Shown one piece after another: positions 14,001 through 26,500 of a stretch of 64,000 nt of DNA. The stretch's first letter is position 1. Each line of letters opens with the position of its first letter. A program made the translations under genes and the position numbers. A model generated the notes under the pieces. That model ran no database searches. It was not told the DNA's origin and saw only the letters and a program-made list of their open reading frames with translations. The DNA is from Nepenthes gracilis (Eukaryota > Streptophyta > Magnoliopsida > Caryophyllales > Nepenthaceae): assembly GCA_033239525.1 (NCBI GenBank), contig BSYO01000015.1, forward strand, positions 16,429,713-16,493,712. The letters are read 5' to 3'.

Positions 14001-14569
14001 TATTGAAGGGAGGAGGAATGTCACGAATTTCATATTGAGGAGTCAACTCAATAAGGGATGGCCTATAAGCTTAAGAGGTTTTCCTTTCTATTAGATCAGT
14101 CTTTTGGGATTGCTCTCTCCTCTTGAATTTTGGAACACTGTAAATAAATGTGAGTTAACTATGTCGGGAGAAAAAGAAAAAGGTAGATTTAGAAAAATTT
14201 AAAATGGGGTGATAAATATAATTTAAAATTATTTTTATTTTTCGATCATATTATACTAAATAGAATAAAATGACGAAAATTGATCAATATAGACGATATT
14301 ACTTAGTGACTTTTAATGCTTTTTTTGTGGCTATTGTTTTATAGGAATTAATGGCAATGGGCTATGATTCTCCCCGAGACAAAAATACATTAGAGAGAAC
14401 TATGCAAATACCACACGAAATTGGCTCTATTTCCGGAGGCCAAAAGCTGTCTAGGAGTTCCGAGTTCTACCCGTGTTCGACTCTCGGAAGCTGCATGAGT
14501 AGCGTGGCTCGCAGGTCGAATGAGAGCAGATGCAGAAATGGGAAGAAAATGAACCACAAATTCCTCTGA
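5070..14569 (+). CDS. Plant coiled-coil protein of unknown function, 5 exons, 405 aa
   Basis: Exons are 5070-5636, 7191-7409, 10167-10268, 13306-13410 and 14345-14569. Every junction is GT-AG and every exon is a whole number of codons (189, 73, 34, 35 and 75 including stop), which strongly supports the model. Residues 1-60 are Ser-rich. Residues about 60-155 are basic, with a conserved-looking patch (MPLIVPADFIAEDLKRTAR, LPRKLFGKG). Residues about 160-262 form a heptad-rich coiled coil spanning exons 1 and 2 (ERELLSLNKDQEAEITELKS, QTL/IT repeats). The tail holds AWPYFEGD, APGSPDHMFLKDMNPCLTPY and a basic Ser/Arg-rich end. No enzyme motif and no membrane segment is visible. The exon junctions read like a conserved plant family, but I cannot name it. 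A cytoskeletal or scaffolding role would be guesswork. Confidence 0.85.
6935..7090. repeat. GATAT-type dispersed repeat in intron 1 of the coiled-coil gene
   Basis: Contains AATATCGATATTAGG, TCTCGATACCGATATC and GCGATATGTTGACCGATG, the vocabulary of the GATAT family found at 1-560 and in the CASPL2 intron array. It lies about 100 bp upstream of the exon 2 acceptor. No coding signal was seen. Confidence 0.4.
8815..9180. other. GC-richer island in intron 2, unclassified, possible LTR fragment
   Basis: Within the long second intron of the coiled-coil gene (7410-10166), this stretch has clearly higher GC than its surroundings, with words such as GAGCGCGGCTCAGATGGCC, CTCGACTGACCTTCGG and ATATAAATATCG (TATA-like). 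The composition step suggests an old insertion. I could not identify ends, target duplications or a coding frame. Confidence 0.3.
9520..9720. repeat. GATAT-type dispersed repeat in intron 2
   Basis: Holds CCCGATACTAATATATATTGG and TATATATTGGCCAATATTTT, matching the core of the family at 440-480 and in the CASPL2 intron array. Confidence 0.4.
11150..11320 (+). mobile_element. Diverged copy of the 191-bp foldback element seen at 36636
   Basis: The interior aligns by eye with the element at 36636-36826. Both read TGTGTTGTG(T/C)AGG, then a GG(A/T)C(T/C)AG word, then GGAGACCG(G/A)ACC, then CTAATCCGTA. The right arm (CCTAATCCGTATAATAATCT) is a decayed version of the arm CTAATCCGTACGACAACCGC. The left arm is only faintly recognisable (ATAGGGGAGCGAGTCC). 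It lies in intron 3 of the coiled-coil gene. Confidence 0.5.
11925..12245. repeat. GATAT-type dispersed repeat in intron 3
   Basis: A long copy: AATATCGGTTGATATT, GACGATATCCCGATATT, GATATATATGAGCTGATATG and ending near GTATTTTTATCCATGG. Its second half aligns by eye with 52430-52640 (TATATATGAGCT, TTAAAATTTTTTCT, a CAATATGG-type word and GGCTTG/GGGGC at the end), so the two are copies of one longer unit. Confidence 0.5.
13725..14135. repeat. Repeated segment in intron 4, remnant of an unclassified element
   Basis: Two related blocks about 310 bp apart: near 13745 (GGCTTATAAGTCGGAAGGGC ... AGACCGGTCTTTTAAAATTG) and near 14060 (GGCCTATAAGCTTAAGAGG ... AGATCAGTCTTTTGGGATTG), each followed by CTCTTCTTG or CTCCTCTTG. 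This may be two degraded copies or one element with internal repeats. It lies between exons 4 and 5 of the coiled-coil gene. Confidence 0.35.
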
Positions 14570-17500
14570 ATCCTTCATGTTTTTCCATCTCTTGAATAAG
14601 CTTTTTCTAGGGTGAGAAGCTCTTGCATTCATGAATATTGTTGTCCTTTTTCCTATTTACAAATGAATAGACTGGTAAAAATGATGCCAATGTATTCGAT
14701 GGGAAGTTTATTTGACTTGGCTACAAGTTTTCTACTGCTAAAAATGAGTCAAAGTCCCAAGAGAGTTGCCCTTTGCTAGGCAATTTGATCTTCCTTCTAC
14801 AAGGTTAAGCACTTGATATTTGATTTGTATTGGGTAGGCTAATCCAATAGTGAGCAATTTCAATTTGCACCAGCCAACTCGAACCATGCCCAAGCTTATT
14901 TCATTTATTAACTGGTTTGGACTAGCCGCCTTTTTTAAAAAATTAATAAATATACAAACCGGTTTAATTAGGGTTAGCAAATTATTGATGATTTAAATAC
15001 CCATTAAATATAAATATATATATATATATATATGATTTTGGTGAGAGATGATCATATTTAAGGTAAAGAAATATAAAAAAATAAAAGTAAAAAACTAAAG
15101 GTTAATTGATGAAACTTCAACATGTAATAAACTTTTTTTTGAGTATAAAAGTCAAAAGTAGAATTGAAATAAAAAATAATAATTGAAAAATAGAATTTGA
15201 AAAAAAAATAGTCAAAATTATTTTTCTGATATCTCGAGGGAAATATACCCCAATGTCTTACCCCTATAGCCATTTATTTAATATAAAATAAAATTGTAAA
15301 TTTTATCTCTTTAGTTTGCAATATAGAAAATTTTGTATGCCTTTCAATATTAGACTAATATGGCTAACTATGTCTCATTATTTCTGTCTCATAATATAGA
15401 ATGTCTCACACACTGAGCTGTCTATTTTTAATTGTCGTATACTCGGCTTCATTACATTTTCCCTATGTAAGCTTCTTTCCTGTTGCTTAGGCCATCCCAC
15501 CACTTGTGGCTGTCCTGATATTTTTAAATGACGTGATATCTTATCTATTTATTTATATTAATAAGCCCACAGATAATAAATAGACAGATAAAATACCATA
15601 TTAGAATTAGAGGTATCAATTCTTGTTGACGTATCGTTTTTGTATGGGGTCAAAATTTGTGTACGATAGAGTTATGAGATTACACGAGCATGGCATGATT
15701 GATATCCTCGTTAATAAACTAAATACAAATAGGATTCACTAAATTAGCGACAACACAACATGCATAACCTGAGTAATGAATAAGTCGTATTTATGAGATA
15801 CAATAAAATATATTTTACACGTTAGTACAGCAGATGATTCTCGTATGACAATTGCTAAAGAACATAAATGTTAGGTTTGATGATAATGTCATATTTCATA
15901 ATATAATTTATTGATATAAATATGTAAATATATAAATATAAATATATATTAGATTTTAAACGCATGCAATGTGAAATATTTAAAGTGTGCCACTTTGACA
16001 AAAAGTAGCAAGCCTATTATTGGATTGTGGGTTGCTCCCTTATAGGTTCCATGTCCATTTGATTTATCATTCGGTGGCATGGACAATGACGCACATACCT
16101 TGTCTCGATTGGGGAAAGCTGTTGAATGACGTTTGATAGGTGTTTAATTCAGGCATGTGCACTGAATTTTAGTTTAGAGGCACTTGAAAAATGCTTAAGA
16201 GGCACATAAGTGCACATTGTCCAAATCGGGGCCGCCTGAAGAGCACACAAGCGGGATTTGTCCAGATTGTTTAGTGTCTGATGTGCGCTCAAGGGACTCT
16301 CATGCGCCGAGTATACAGTGGGCTCGCGTGCGATGTGCGTCTGACAGGCATTCGAGTGTCATTTCTGATATAAGATGCCCTAACATGATTTTTAGGGTTA
16401 CACTTTGTAATTTCTTAGATTTTAAGCGTTGGCACAGGGAAAAAAATGAGAAAGAGAAAGAAAAGAGAGAAGGGAAAGATTTGCTCATCTAATTGAATTT
16501 TGAATCGAGTTCCATTCTCTACTGATCTTGGATACTTATTCTTAAAATTGAGAAGGACATTTTATCAATTATATGTCTTCTTTTTTATCTTGTACTATTT
16601 ATTGCTCGATCTTATTCATTACAAGGAATTATATTCTTTTATTTATAGGTTTTTGTAATCGAACACACTACATAATTGATATATTTCGAACATATAACTC
16701 ATGATTTTTTTCTTATTTAAAAAGGGAGTTTTTCACATAAAAAATCTTATATGTTTTATTACTTGCGGTTATTATTGGCCCGTTATACATTAACAATTTA
16801 TATCCTCACAGTTCAAACAAGCGGTCTGATTTTCAACACCATATTGTTTTTCCAGATACAATAGAACTGAAAATTTTGAGCCTACAAATCAAGTTGCTTT
16901 TCCACAGTCAACCGAATAGAAAACCGCGACCCTTTAACTGGAGCTGAAGCAGTTTCACAGCCACTACTCAGATTTGAAAACCACCTTTGTTTGAGTGTTG
17001 ATGATGTCTTCTACTCGTTAACCTTATAAAATAAAGAGTGAGTGCACTGAAAAAGAGACTGGGAAGACATAGAAACAAGGGAGAGACAAGTGAGAAGGGT
17101 ATCCAAGCTTTCAATACTTTAGTTTTTTTTGGTGGAGATTAAAGTATCTTAATTTTGAATATTTTGGTGAGTTATTTCATTGTTATTGAGTGATTATTTG
17201 TCAATGTATGCTTTAGTTCTCTACACAAATTATGTCATATATTCTTAAGTTAGTCAAATGTTTCATTGAGTTTAAAAAGGGATCGTCTGATTCAAGGATG
17301 GTAAGAGTTTATTGAAAATTTTTTAATTAAAACACCAATGGGGAGAAATCAACTGTGGCTGACTAATTTCAGAGTTACAAATATAAGTTGGGTATAAATA
17401 CTCAGTTGAACGAGTTGGTTAAAGGTAATGCAGCCGATTGTCGGTCTATAAATTGATTCTTTTTATTGTACTAAATTTGTCAAGTTGGTGATTGATAACC

Positions 17501-18214
17501 TAGCGAGTTTTCTCAAAATATGAGGTTTGTGATATTTTTCATCATCAAATCTTACGTTGTTTATTCAATTATGTTAAATTAATTTATATGCTTAAATTTT
17601 ATGGTTGAATGATGGCTATCCAGATTTGTGATTTATTTACGTATATTTGAACTGTATAATCTTTTAAGTATACTTTTGCATAAGATTATCTATTTAGTTC
17701 CTTTAAGTATTTGCGTATTTAAATGTCATTTTTCTTAATTATAATTCAAGATAATACTTAGCTAATCTTCTGTAAATATTAAATATTACTGTAAATCTTC
17801 AGATAATTACTTAAAATATACAAAAAGATTCGCATCTTTCTCACTAGTGTTACTAAGGTTTTCTCAGTGAGGAAGATATTATATCCATCAAACAATTATA
17901 ATTAAAAGTTGGGTGAATAAATGATAAATATTAATGACAAAATTTAAATATCTATTCAGTCTCCACTATTCATCTACTTAACTTTTAATTATAACAGTTA
18001 GATGAATATAAATACCTTCATATTAAAAAGACCGTGACAACTCTTCTTCCTCACACTTGTAATAGACACAAGAGAATGATTTCTTCATTTGAAACATTAA
18101 ACTCATGTACAAACATAGAGGTTTAGTGAATAACAACAATCCCTCTCCCTTCATTTTTTCTCCCATGCAAAGGAAAAAATAGGCATTGATTTCGACTCAA
18201 TAAGTTGATATTGC
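14570..18214. other. Intergenic region between the coiled-coil gene and LHCB4
   Basis: AT-rich DNA with a (TA)n run at about 15009-15035. I see no credible gene. Part of it (16140-16760, listed separately) looks like a retroelement terminus. The segment from about 16780 to 17560 has a GA-rich leader-like tract (near 17040-17100) after a TATA-like CCTTATAAAATAAAG and may be another degraded LTR. The last few hundred bases are the 3' flank of LHCB4. Confidence 0.4.
16140..16760 (+). mobile_element. Degenerate Copia-type LTR remnant
   Basis: A GC-richer block (16200-16380, with GCCGCCTGAAG and GTGCGCTCAAGG) is followed by a GA-rich leader. It ends with GGGAGTTTTTCACATAAAAAATCTT and TTATTACTTGCGG, which resembles the conserved end of plant Copia LTRs (a TTTTCCACGTAAAAATCTT type). 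No flanking duplication was found. The short open frames here are not genes. Confidence 0.35.
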
Positions 18215-19523
<1,309 letters not shown>

Positions 19524-19602
19524 GGCTGTGCTTGGTGTTCTAGGCAGCGGTGGTGTGTGGAGTTGTGCGTCTCGTTGGTAGGATTTGCGTGTGGCGTTGG
19601 AG

Positions 19603-19745
19603 CGTTATAGAGGGATGCAGCATGTCATGGCCTATCCGAGTTGGCAGTTTGTGGCCGTTGGATGAGGGGGAGAGAATCCATCTGACGGCTGTGGGAGTCC
19701 TGGCCCTTATCTTATCTGATTTGGGGATCGTGGGACGTAGGGCCC
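19603..19745 (-). promoter_or_regulatory. LHCB4 promoter: TATA box and tandem GATA/I-box
   Basis: Read on the minus strand, a TATA-like CTCTATAACG lies at about 19604-19613, some 85 bp upstream of the ATG. About 100 bp further upstream is a double I-box, GATAAGATAAGG (about 19705-19717), the motif typical of light-regulated photosynthesis genes. A TGGGCCC (site II-like) word follows near 19741. The element types are established for LHC promoters; their activity here is inferred. Confidence 0.6.
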
Positions 19746-20221
19746 ATAAGCCAAAAATTAGTGGCAAATATAAGATTTATGGTAAGATTTTTTAAAAAAA
19801 TATAGAAATAGATTTTTCATAATTTTTTTAAAATATTACAAATATCTATATTATATAAAAGTATAAAATATTATGTATTTTATATTTTCAATCAATTAAT
19901 TTAACAACTTTACTTATAAAGTGAGTTAGAAGTGGTAAAATATTTTATTAAGTAACAGATAATTAAAAAAATGTAAAAAAGAAAATAGATAGTCGAATTT
20001 GATGGTCATATACCTCTCAAATAAGATATATTTGATACATTTTTAATTTTCTTTATTAATATAAAATTTAATGGCAAAGATTAAAAAATATAAAAAATTA
20101 TATACAATATTTTTATATATTTATTTTTGTAATATTAATATTCATTAAATTTTTAACCTAATAGCAAAAATATAAAAAAAAACTGTTTAGATATTTTTTT
20201 ATTTTAAATTTTAATGGGTAT

Positions 20222-20910
20222 TGGTACCCAAAGTCTACATTGAAGATCATCTCCTAGGAGTTGGTCCCTGGTGTCACAAAAGCCCAAGAGATCCAGGTGC
20301 CAAAGTTAGCCTATGGAGCACAGTGGACTTAAAGTTCATTGTGGCCCATGGATTCAAGATGGGTCTCGAACGGTGCCCCTCCTGCAAAGTCGGCGTGCTA
20401 GAGATTTAGTAGCTGATCCCATCGTCGGTAAAAGAATAATGGCAGGAGAAAGTATTTATCCCATAGAGGTCTTTATCATACTGAGAAAATGCATCTACCT
20501 TCCTAGATATTTTGTAGAGTTGATTTGTAGAGTTGGTGGTAGGATCCCCTACACATGTCAATCCCACGTGGACTCATATCAATTGGAAGCTCAACCATTA
20601 TAAATATTTTAATTATTTACCAAATAAAAGATCCCAATATTTACTCTTATTAGTAGTAATAGAGAGAGAAAGAGAGAAGAATTCGTGTTGTATGAGTAAC
20701 TCTTAGAGTTTTCCTACACTAAATCCTCAATCTTTTGTACTTGAGCACATTCTTTAATCTCTTTGTAACGAAATACAAGATAGTGAAGGCAGTTATCGGA
20801 TTAAAGTCCCAGAGTTTTACCTTCTCATTTAAGAGAAGGTTTTCCACGTAAAAATTTTCTGCGCATCCGTCGTTGTACTCTCTTTTTTTTAAATGCAGCG
20901 ATTTTTTGTA
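20222..20910 (+). mobile_element. Copia-type LTR remnant
   Basis: A TATA-like stretch near 20598 (CCATTATAAATATTT), a GA-rich leader (AGAGAGAGAAAGAGAGAAG, 20660-20680) and the tail GAGAAGGTTTTCCACGTAAA (about 20832-20851) followed by CTGCGCATCC are typical of plant Ty1/copia LTRs. The left part (20222-20440) has a stretch open for about 60 codons but no retroelement domain I can name. No matching second LTR is in the window, so this is a solo or truncated copy. Confidence 0.5.
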
Positions 20911-22139
20911 CGATCAGCAATATTTAGTAAAGATCCAATAACGTAATAAATTTTATCCATTAAATTTAATCTATCTTACGAGTAATATAGGGATTGATGG
21001 TACGGTTAGAAATGGGCCGATCTAATATTGAAATGAATAAAAGATCCAAATATCAACGGCCCAACTAAATAAACCAAATGCCAATCAAGTATTAATGTTT
21101 GAATACATGAATCAAGTGATACGATCTAAATAGCTAAGTATGAAAGAAACATAATGAACTACTTAATAGTTAGATACAGAGCGCAACTGAATTGATCAAA
21201 TCAGGTAGTCTTACCATTGAATTAAGACGATTGTTATATATATAAGAAACATCTCTCACCACTGATTCAAAGCAGTATCATGCATTTGCATTGATTTCAA
21301 GTGCTAACCAACCTAACAGCACCTCTTTTAATAAATAAACCCTCTCCCTTAAAGAAGAGAGGATAAGGGGAGAAAAAGAAAATAAAAATTACTCAACTAG
21401 ACAAGTATATAAAAAGTAAAAGTACTAATTTAGATGAGTGTACAAAAAGGAGTATTATCCTCTATATATAAATTTATCATCATCCTTTTTAAAGTTTTAC
21501 ATCCATTTTCCTATATCTTTTACATTCGGATAGAAATATCACTAATTTGAGTATCAGAGGATATATCGAGACGGTTTCCTAATTCATATAACAATTCGAG
21601 TTTTCGAAACATATTAGTGATATATTGAGTATATCTTTCTAATGAGATACATCCACCGCAAATCCTTTATTAGTCTACTTGGCTTTTTTATATCAAAAAG
21701 TTTGTATGGAGTTTCAGATTTAATTTTATTACTATAAATATAATCAAATAAAGACTTCATTTATCCCTATGACAGTTTGAATGGACCCATTTGTATTTTT
21801 AATAGGTGAGTATTTTTGAAAAATTAATGTTATTATATGCCTTAAAATTATTTTTTAAACAGTCTTTTAAATTATTTTTTCAAATGCGATAATTTTTTAA
21901 TATATATTTTGATGTGTCATAATTAAATTTATAATTACGAGCTTAATTCTTATTTTTCATATTATTCTAACACATTGATTAGTTTACATACAAAAAAAAA
22001 TTTATCTTTGTCATGTAAATGGAAAAATATGTAATACACGTATTTTTATTTGAATTTTTTTTAAATATATGCTATTTTGAGTATATCGGATGCGTTAGAA
22101 TTAATTATATTTTTGTGAAATTTGAATGAATTCGATCAA
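20911..22139. other. AT-rich intergenic DNA
   Basis: No coding frame, RNA gene or clear element end was recognised. It contains one word set (GAGTATCAGAGGATATATCG near 21558) that may be a further weak GATAT-family trace. Confidence 0.4.
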
Positions 22140-22480
22140 AAGGGCGGCATTTGATGCGCATCCCGAGTAGCGCCTAAAGCGTCATTTACCATGGGCTAGC
22201 TCTCAAGGCGCTCCCTGGACTTCGCTTGAGTGCCATTTTTTGAGAGGTTAGCACTTGAGATGCATCTAAGTGGCGTTTGAACGTCAATTTGGATATAAAT
22301 GGGGAGCAGCAGAGAAGCACTGCTATCCATCATTTCGTATGGGAGAAGAATGAGAAGAGAGAGAAATGAGGAGGAAGAGGAGAGAGGAAGAAGAGAAGTT
22401 GTGGTTCGACCCATCTTTTTGTCGTATCTACTTTGATAATATTAAAGTAAGTATTCTTTCACCCTATCCTTAATTTGTTT
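22140..22480 (+). mobile_element. LTR-like fragment with TATA box and GA-rich leader
   Basis: A GC-rich block (AGGGCGGCATTTGATGCGC, AGCGCCTAAAGCGTC) leads to a TATA-like TGGATATAAATGGGG (22290-22304), a GA-rich leader (GAGAAGAGAGAGAAATGAGG) and a donor-like ATTAAAGTAAGTATTC at 22442-22457. The same order is seen at 40450-40730, at 43900-44390 (reverse strand) and at 47060-47345, suggesting one family of degraded LTRs or promoter-bearing elements. No internal domain and no target duplication was found. Confidence 0.35.
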
Positions 22481-23541
22481 TTATATCTGATATGTTTTAC
22501 CTATATTTTGGAGGTTTAATATTCATACATACTATTTTTATTTAGTATACTTATTTTCTTTGCGTATGTATGACATTTTTATCGATTATTTGGTAATTTT
22601 GTTCAAATTTTACAAATATTTGATGGTTTTATTATTTTATAAAAAAATAGGTAAATATTTAATATTGCATATTTATATATCAATATATTTATATGAAAAA
22701 AGTCATGAAAATCTGCATAGGTCATACATTAGTACTTATTTATTGTTACTTGGGATCGAGATATCTACTTTTGTTATATGTGATATAATTCGATATACGG
22801 CCCTTTCTCAACGCGAAGAGTTTTATTTTTGATGGAAAAATATTTACGACTCCCTTTTTGTTCGTAGAAAAATATTTTGTTTGTAAATGATCAATCAAAT
22901 TTGTGATTTAATGAGAATCATCGTAAGCGAATTGAACGACAAATTAATATATTCGGATATCGTAATATATGTATTAAATTTGAGGATTGTATCCAAAATT
23001 ACAGATGATAAAATATACTAAACATGTTCTTTATCTATAGGAGACAAAGTACTTATATAGCCCCTCTTATGGGTCTAAATAGTGGTTAATATAGTTTAAA
23101 ATTATCATAAATATATGTAAATCTTCCTCAAATTAATCTTTTGATTTTTGGTTCTCCAATTTCATATATACTTTGTATTTTTATATGGGTTTATATTTGA
23201 GTTTTGTTTGAAGATTCATAGGTTTGTCCGTGGATGGAATTTGGCTAGGCTCATATATTTAGATATATAATTTATCCCGAAACATATTCAATTTGTATAA
23301 TTTTGTTTCGGCCTTCACTCGTTCATATGTAATTTGAATTCAGATTTTATTTTGTTTAGTATACATTTCGTATAGATATTATATGATTTAGATTATAAGT
23401 TGTTATGAGTACCTTAGGATAAAATCATATTTTATTTCAGACCATAAAAAAAATGGTCCATGCCTTCGTATTCATTACAGGTCGTACTATTTTGAGGCCA
23501 AAACGCAGCAGCACATCAACCACCCACTACACCGTGCTTTG
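22481..23541. other. AT-rich DNA downstream of CASPL2
   Basis: Likely a continuation of the preceding element and the 3' flank of CASPL2. Nothing coding was recognised. Confidence 0.4.
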
Positions 23542-26500
23542 TTAAAAACGACGACGTTCATGCTTCAAGTTACAGGCATGGAAATCGGCGGGCGGTGGTT
23601 TTCTCCGGGCCGGCCACCATCTCGCAGTTCTCCCGCCATTGCTTCCACCGTACAACCGGAAAAGGTTGTAAGCCGAGATCACCGACACGACCGCCGTGCA
23701 AACACCGACGGCCACCGCACTCGCGATTCCTTCCGCTACTTGGCCACAAAGCTTCCCATAAAACTCGCATACCTTCATCCATTGCAGCTCCGTTTGCCCC
23801 AGCTTCGCGTACACAGAAGACTGCGCCGCCGCTGCTACCGCCGACAAGGTCAAGTACGCCACCACCTCCATCAACAAGTTTGAAACACATCCCATCATGT
23901 GAAATATAGAACTATTCCATATCATATATTGACAAAAATAATTATAAAAAAATGGAGTTTCTACAAGAAATTATAATTGAATAATTAAATAATAATTATT
24001 ATATTTACAAGAAATTAATACACCAATAATAATTGATACCCGTGAGTTCATATTATATGCCGAGAAATACTTATAAAAAAATAGGATTTTTTAAATAATT
24101 GAACTCATAACAAATTGACCGATAATAAAAACAATTTATAAAAAGGGAGAATTGAAAAATAGAACAGATAAAAAGAAGAAGCAGAGATTATTAGGGAGAA
24201 AGAAGAAGAATACAATTTTTAAATATCAATTCAATTTATTAATAAAAAATTAAACAATAAAGTTTAAATTTATATATAGATATACATTTGTTGCGTTCTG
24301 GTTCCACGGGACTTGCTATGGCCGAGAGATGCAGGGGGTGAGGACCACCCAGCCGGATCTCTTAGAAAGGTGTCGGACCCTAGGCGTCCAATCGGATGCG
24401 TGATTTCCAGGCAACACAAGTGGGTGATGTGTTGGACACGAGAAGAGGATTGAGACCGAATGTTTTAAGTGGAAAACATCCTCTTAAATGGGGAGGAAAA
24501 ACCACTAGGCTCAGGGCCTGTAAAAAGCTTCACTATACGGGTTGGAGATTTTACGAAGTACGGATTGTGGGGTTAATCCCTTCCCTATCTCGTTTGTGTT
24601 TATCTCCAAGGAAGCTATGCTCCTTTGGGAGTCTTTTTACACGTCTTTGGGGAGTTGAGCGTGGAGAGGGAGAACGCCTGATGGAAGCTTTAGGGCTTAG
24701 AGTTGTGAGTCTGAAAGGCTCTTCCTCCCCCTTTGAAAGGAGGTCTTGCTGTGTATTTATAGTGGAAGCCGGGGCGTTGGGGAGTGGACACGTGGCGTCC
24801 ATCCGGCGATTGAGGAACTGATCCACTGGCCTCCTTTAATGCAGCTGACGTATGAAGAGTGGCATGCGGACGGCGCGCCGGGCAGCCTTTGGAGTGTGTC
24901 AGTCAGTCAGGGCCTGGATATCTTCGCCTTGATTTGACTAGCGTGCCTGCTGAATCTGGCGAGCAGTGGTTGCGCAGCTTTCTTGGAAACCGACGAAGTA
25001 GGCCAGCTGGCATTCCCGGCAATGAACGGGCGGTCCTCGTCTGGTTAGAAGTCCCTTTGCAGGCTCGCGGGCTTGTGAGGAGAGAACAGCTCTTGTGGGA
25101 TCCTCTGGGGAAAAGTCCGAGAGATTCTTCCTGGCCGTTCGGTCAGTGCGAGACTTCTTGGGCTCTCGGCCATTGGGCTTCCTCGCTTGGGCCATCTGGT
25201 CTCTTCGTGAGAATGTCTCTGGGCTTTCTTATTTGGGCCGTGCTTTTATGGGCCTTTGTACTGGGGCCCAACATAGCCCCCCATGCCAAAGGATCCGAGG
25301 TCCTTGGTCGTTTGGCATGAAGTCGATGGTCTGCCAGGGGTGTCAGTCGTCCGAGAGCGTGTGTTCTGGTGGCGAGCTCAGCGTTGGCCTTGACAGGTGG
25401 CCGTCCTCGGACCTCTTCTGGGCCGCCGTTTCACTTTCCTGCTAAAGCATTAAATGCCGTATCCTGCTGATGTGACGTGCGATCAAGCGCCTTGGGAAGG
25501 AAAGACTGCCAGACTTCCGAGGCGAATGGCTTGTCGACGCGTGGCAAGGGTAATGAGTACGTTTTTCCGTACTCCAGGGTTTATTTAAACCCTCCGTTGC
25601 CTTTGGTCTTTTCATCTTCGCGCCTGTTTTCCGTTTCCTTGTCCATTCGAGCTTCGTTTACTCTTTCTTCCTTTGGTTTTCATGGCGCCTGAAGTTAGAA
25701 ACATTGCTTCCACGGTGACGCTTGATAAGCTCACGGAGATCCGGGCTCGATACCAGATTCCTGAGTCTACAGCTATGATGATCCCGGAGCCGCATGATAG
25801 GGCGTTGTACCCTCCGGATGGCTTTATCACCGTCTATGAGGCCCATCTTAAAGGCGGGCTACGGTTCTCCATTCCGGTGGATCTTTATGACATCATGAGG
25901 GCGCTTGGCGTGCCTCTCGCCAGGCTTCAGCCGAATGCGATGAGGTATTTGGTGTCCCTGTGTGTCTTTTTCCGATGTCATGAGAGGCTCTTGACTCCTC
26001 TTACGGTCAATGTGCTGTTCCACTTTACGCAGAACCTTGACTGGATCGTGATGACTCCCCGCCCGGAATTTTCTTCGCTATGTGGTGGCAACCCTGATTC
26101 CACGAGGGGGTGGAAGGACAAGTTCTTCTTCCTTGGCGTCCACGAGCACTGGGCCATTCCCACTGCATGGGGGAATGTGGTTAGCCGGTACTGTTCTGAC
26201 CCCTCCAGGGAGGAGCGGAAGAAAGTGAAGGCGTACACGGACTTGGTGCTGGCCAATCTGTGGACCTTCCATTTGAACAAGCGCAACATCTGGTTGGCCG
26301 CTGATAAGTTCAAGGAGGCCAAGTGGGAGCCGCGGGACGAGGGTCCCCACCCAGTTCCTTCGAGGACTGGGGGACCCACCGCCGAGCGCTCCTCGAGTGA
26401 TGATGAGGATTTTGACATCAAGGACATGAGCGATGATGACATGGCTGCTTCTCTACCTACGAGGTCGGGAGCTGGCTATTTTTCTGAGTCCTCAAGGCCT

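Noticed and set aside
23539..23909. Plus-strand frames of about 105-115 codons
   Set aside because: These are shadows of GC-rich CASPL2 exon 3, whose minus-strand frame carries the family motifs.
24396..25445. Several 60-150 codon frames in and just after the left LTR, echoed in the right LTR
   Set aside because: They fall in LTR sequence, differ between the two LTRs by indels, and encode no recognisable domain.
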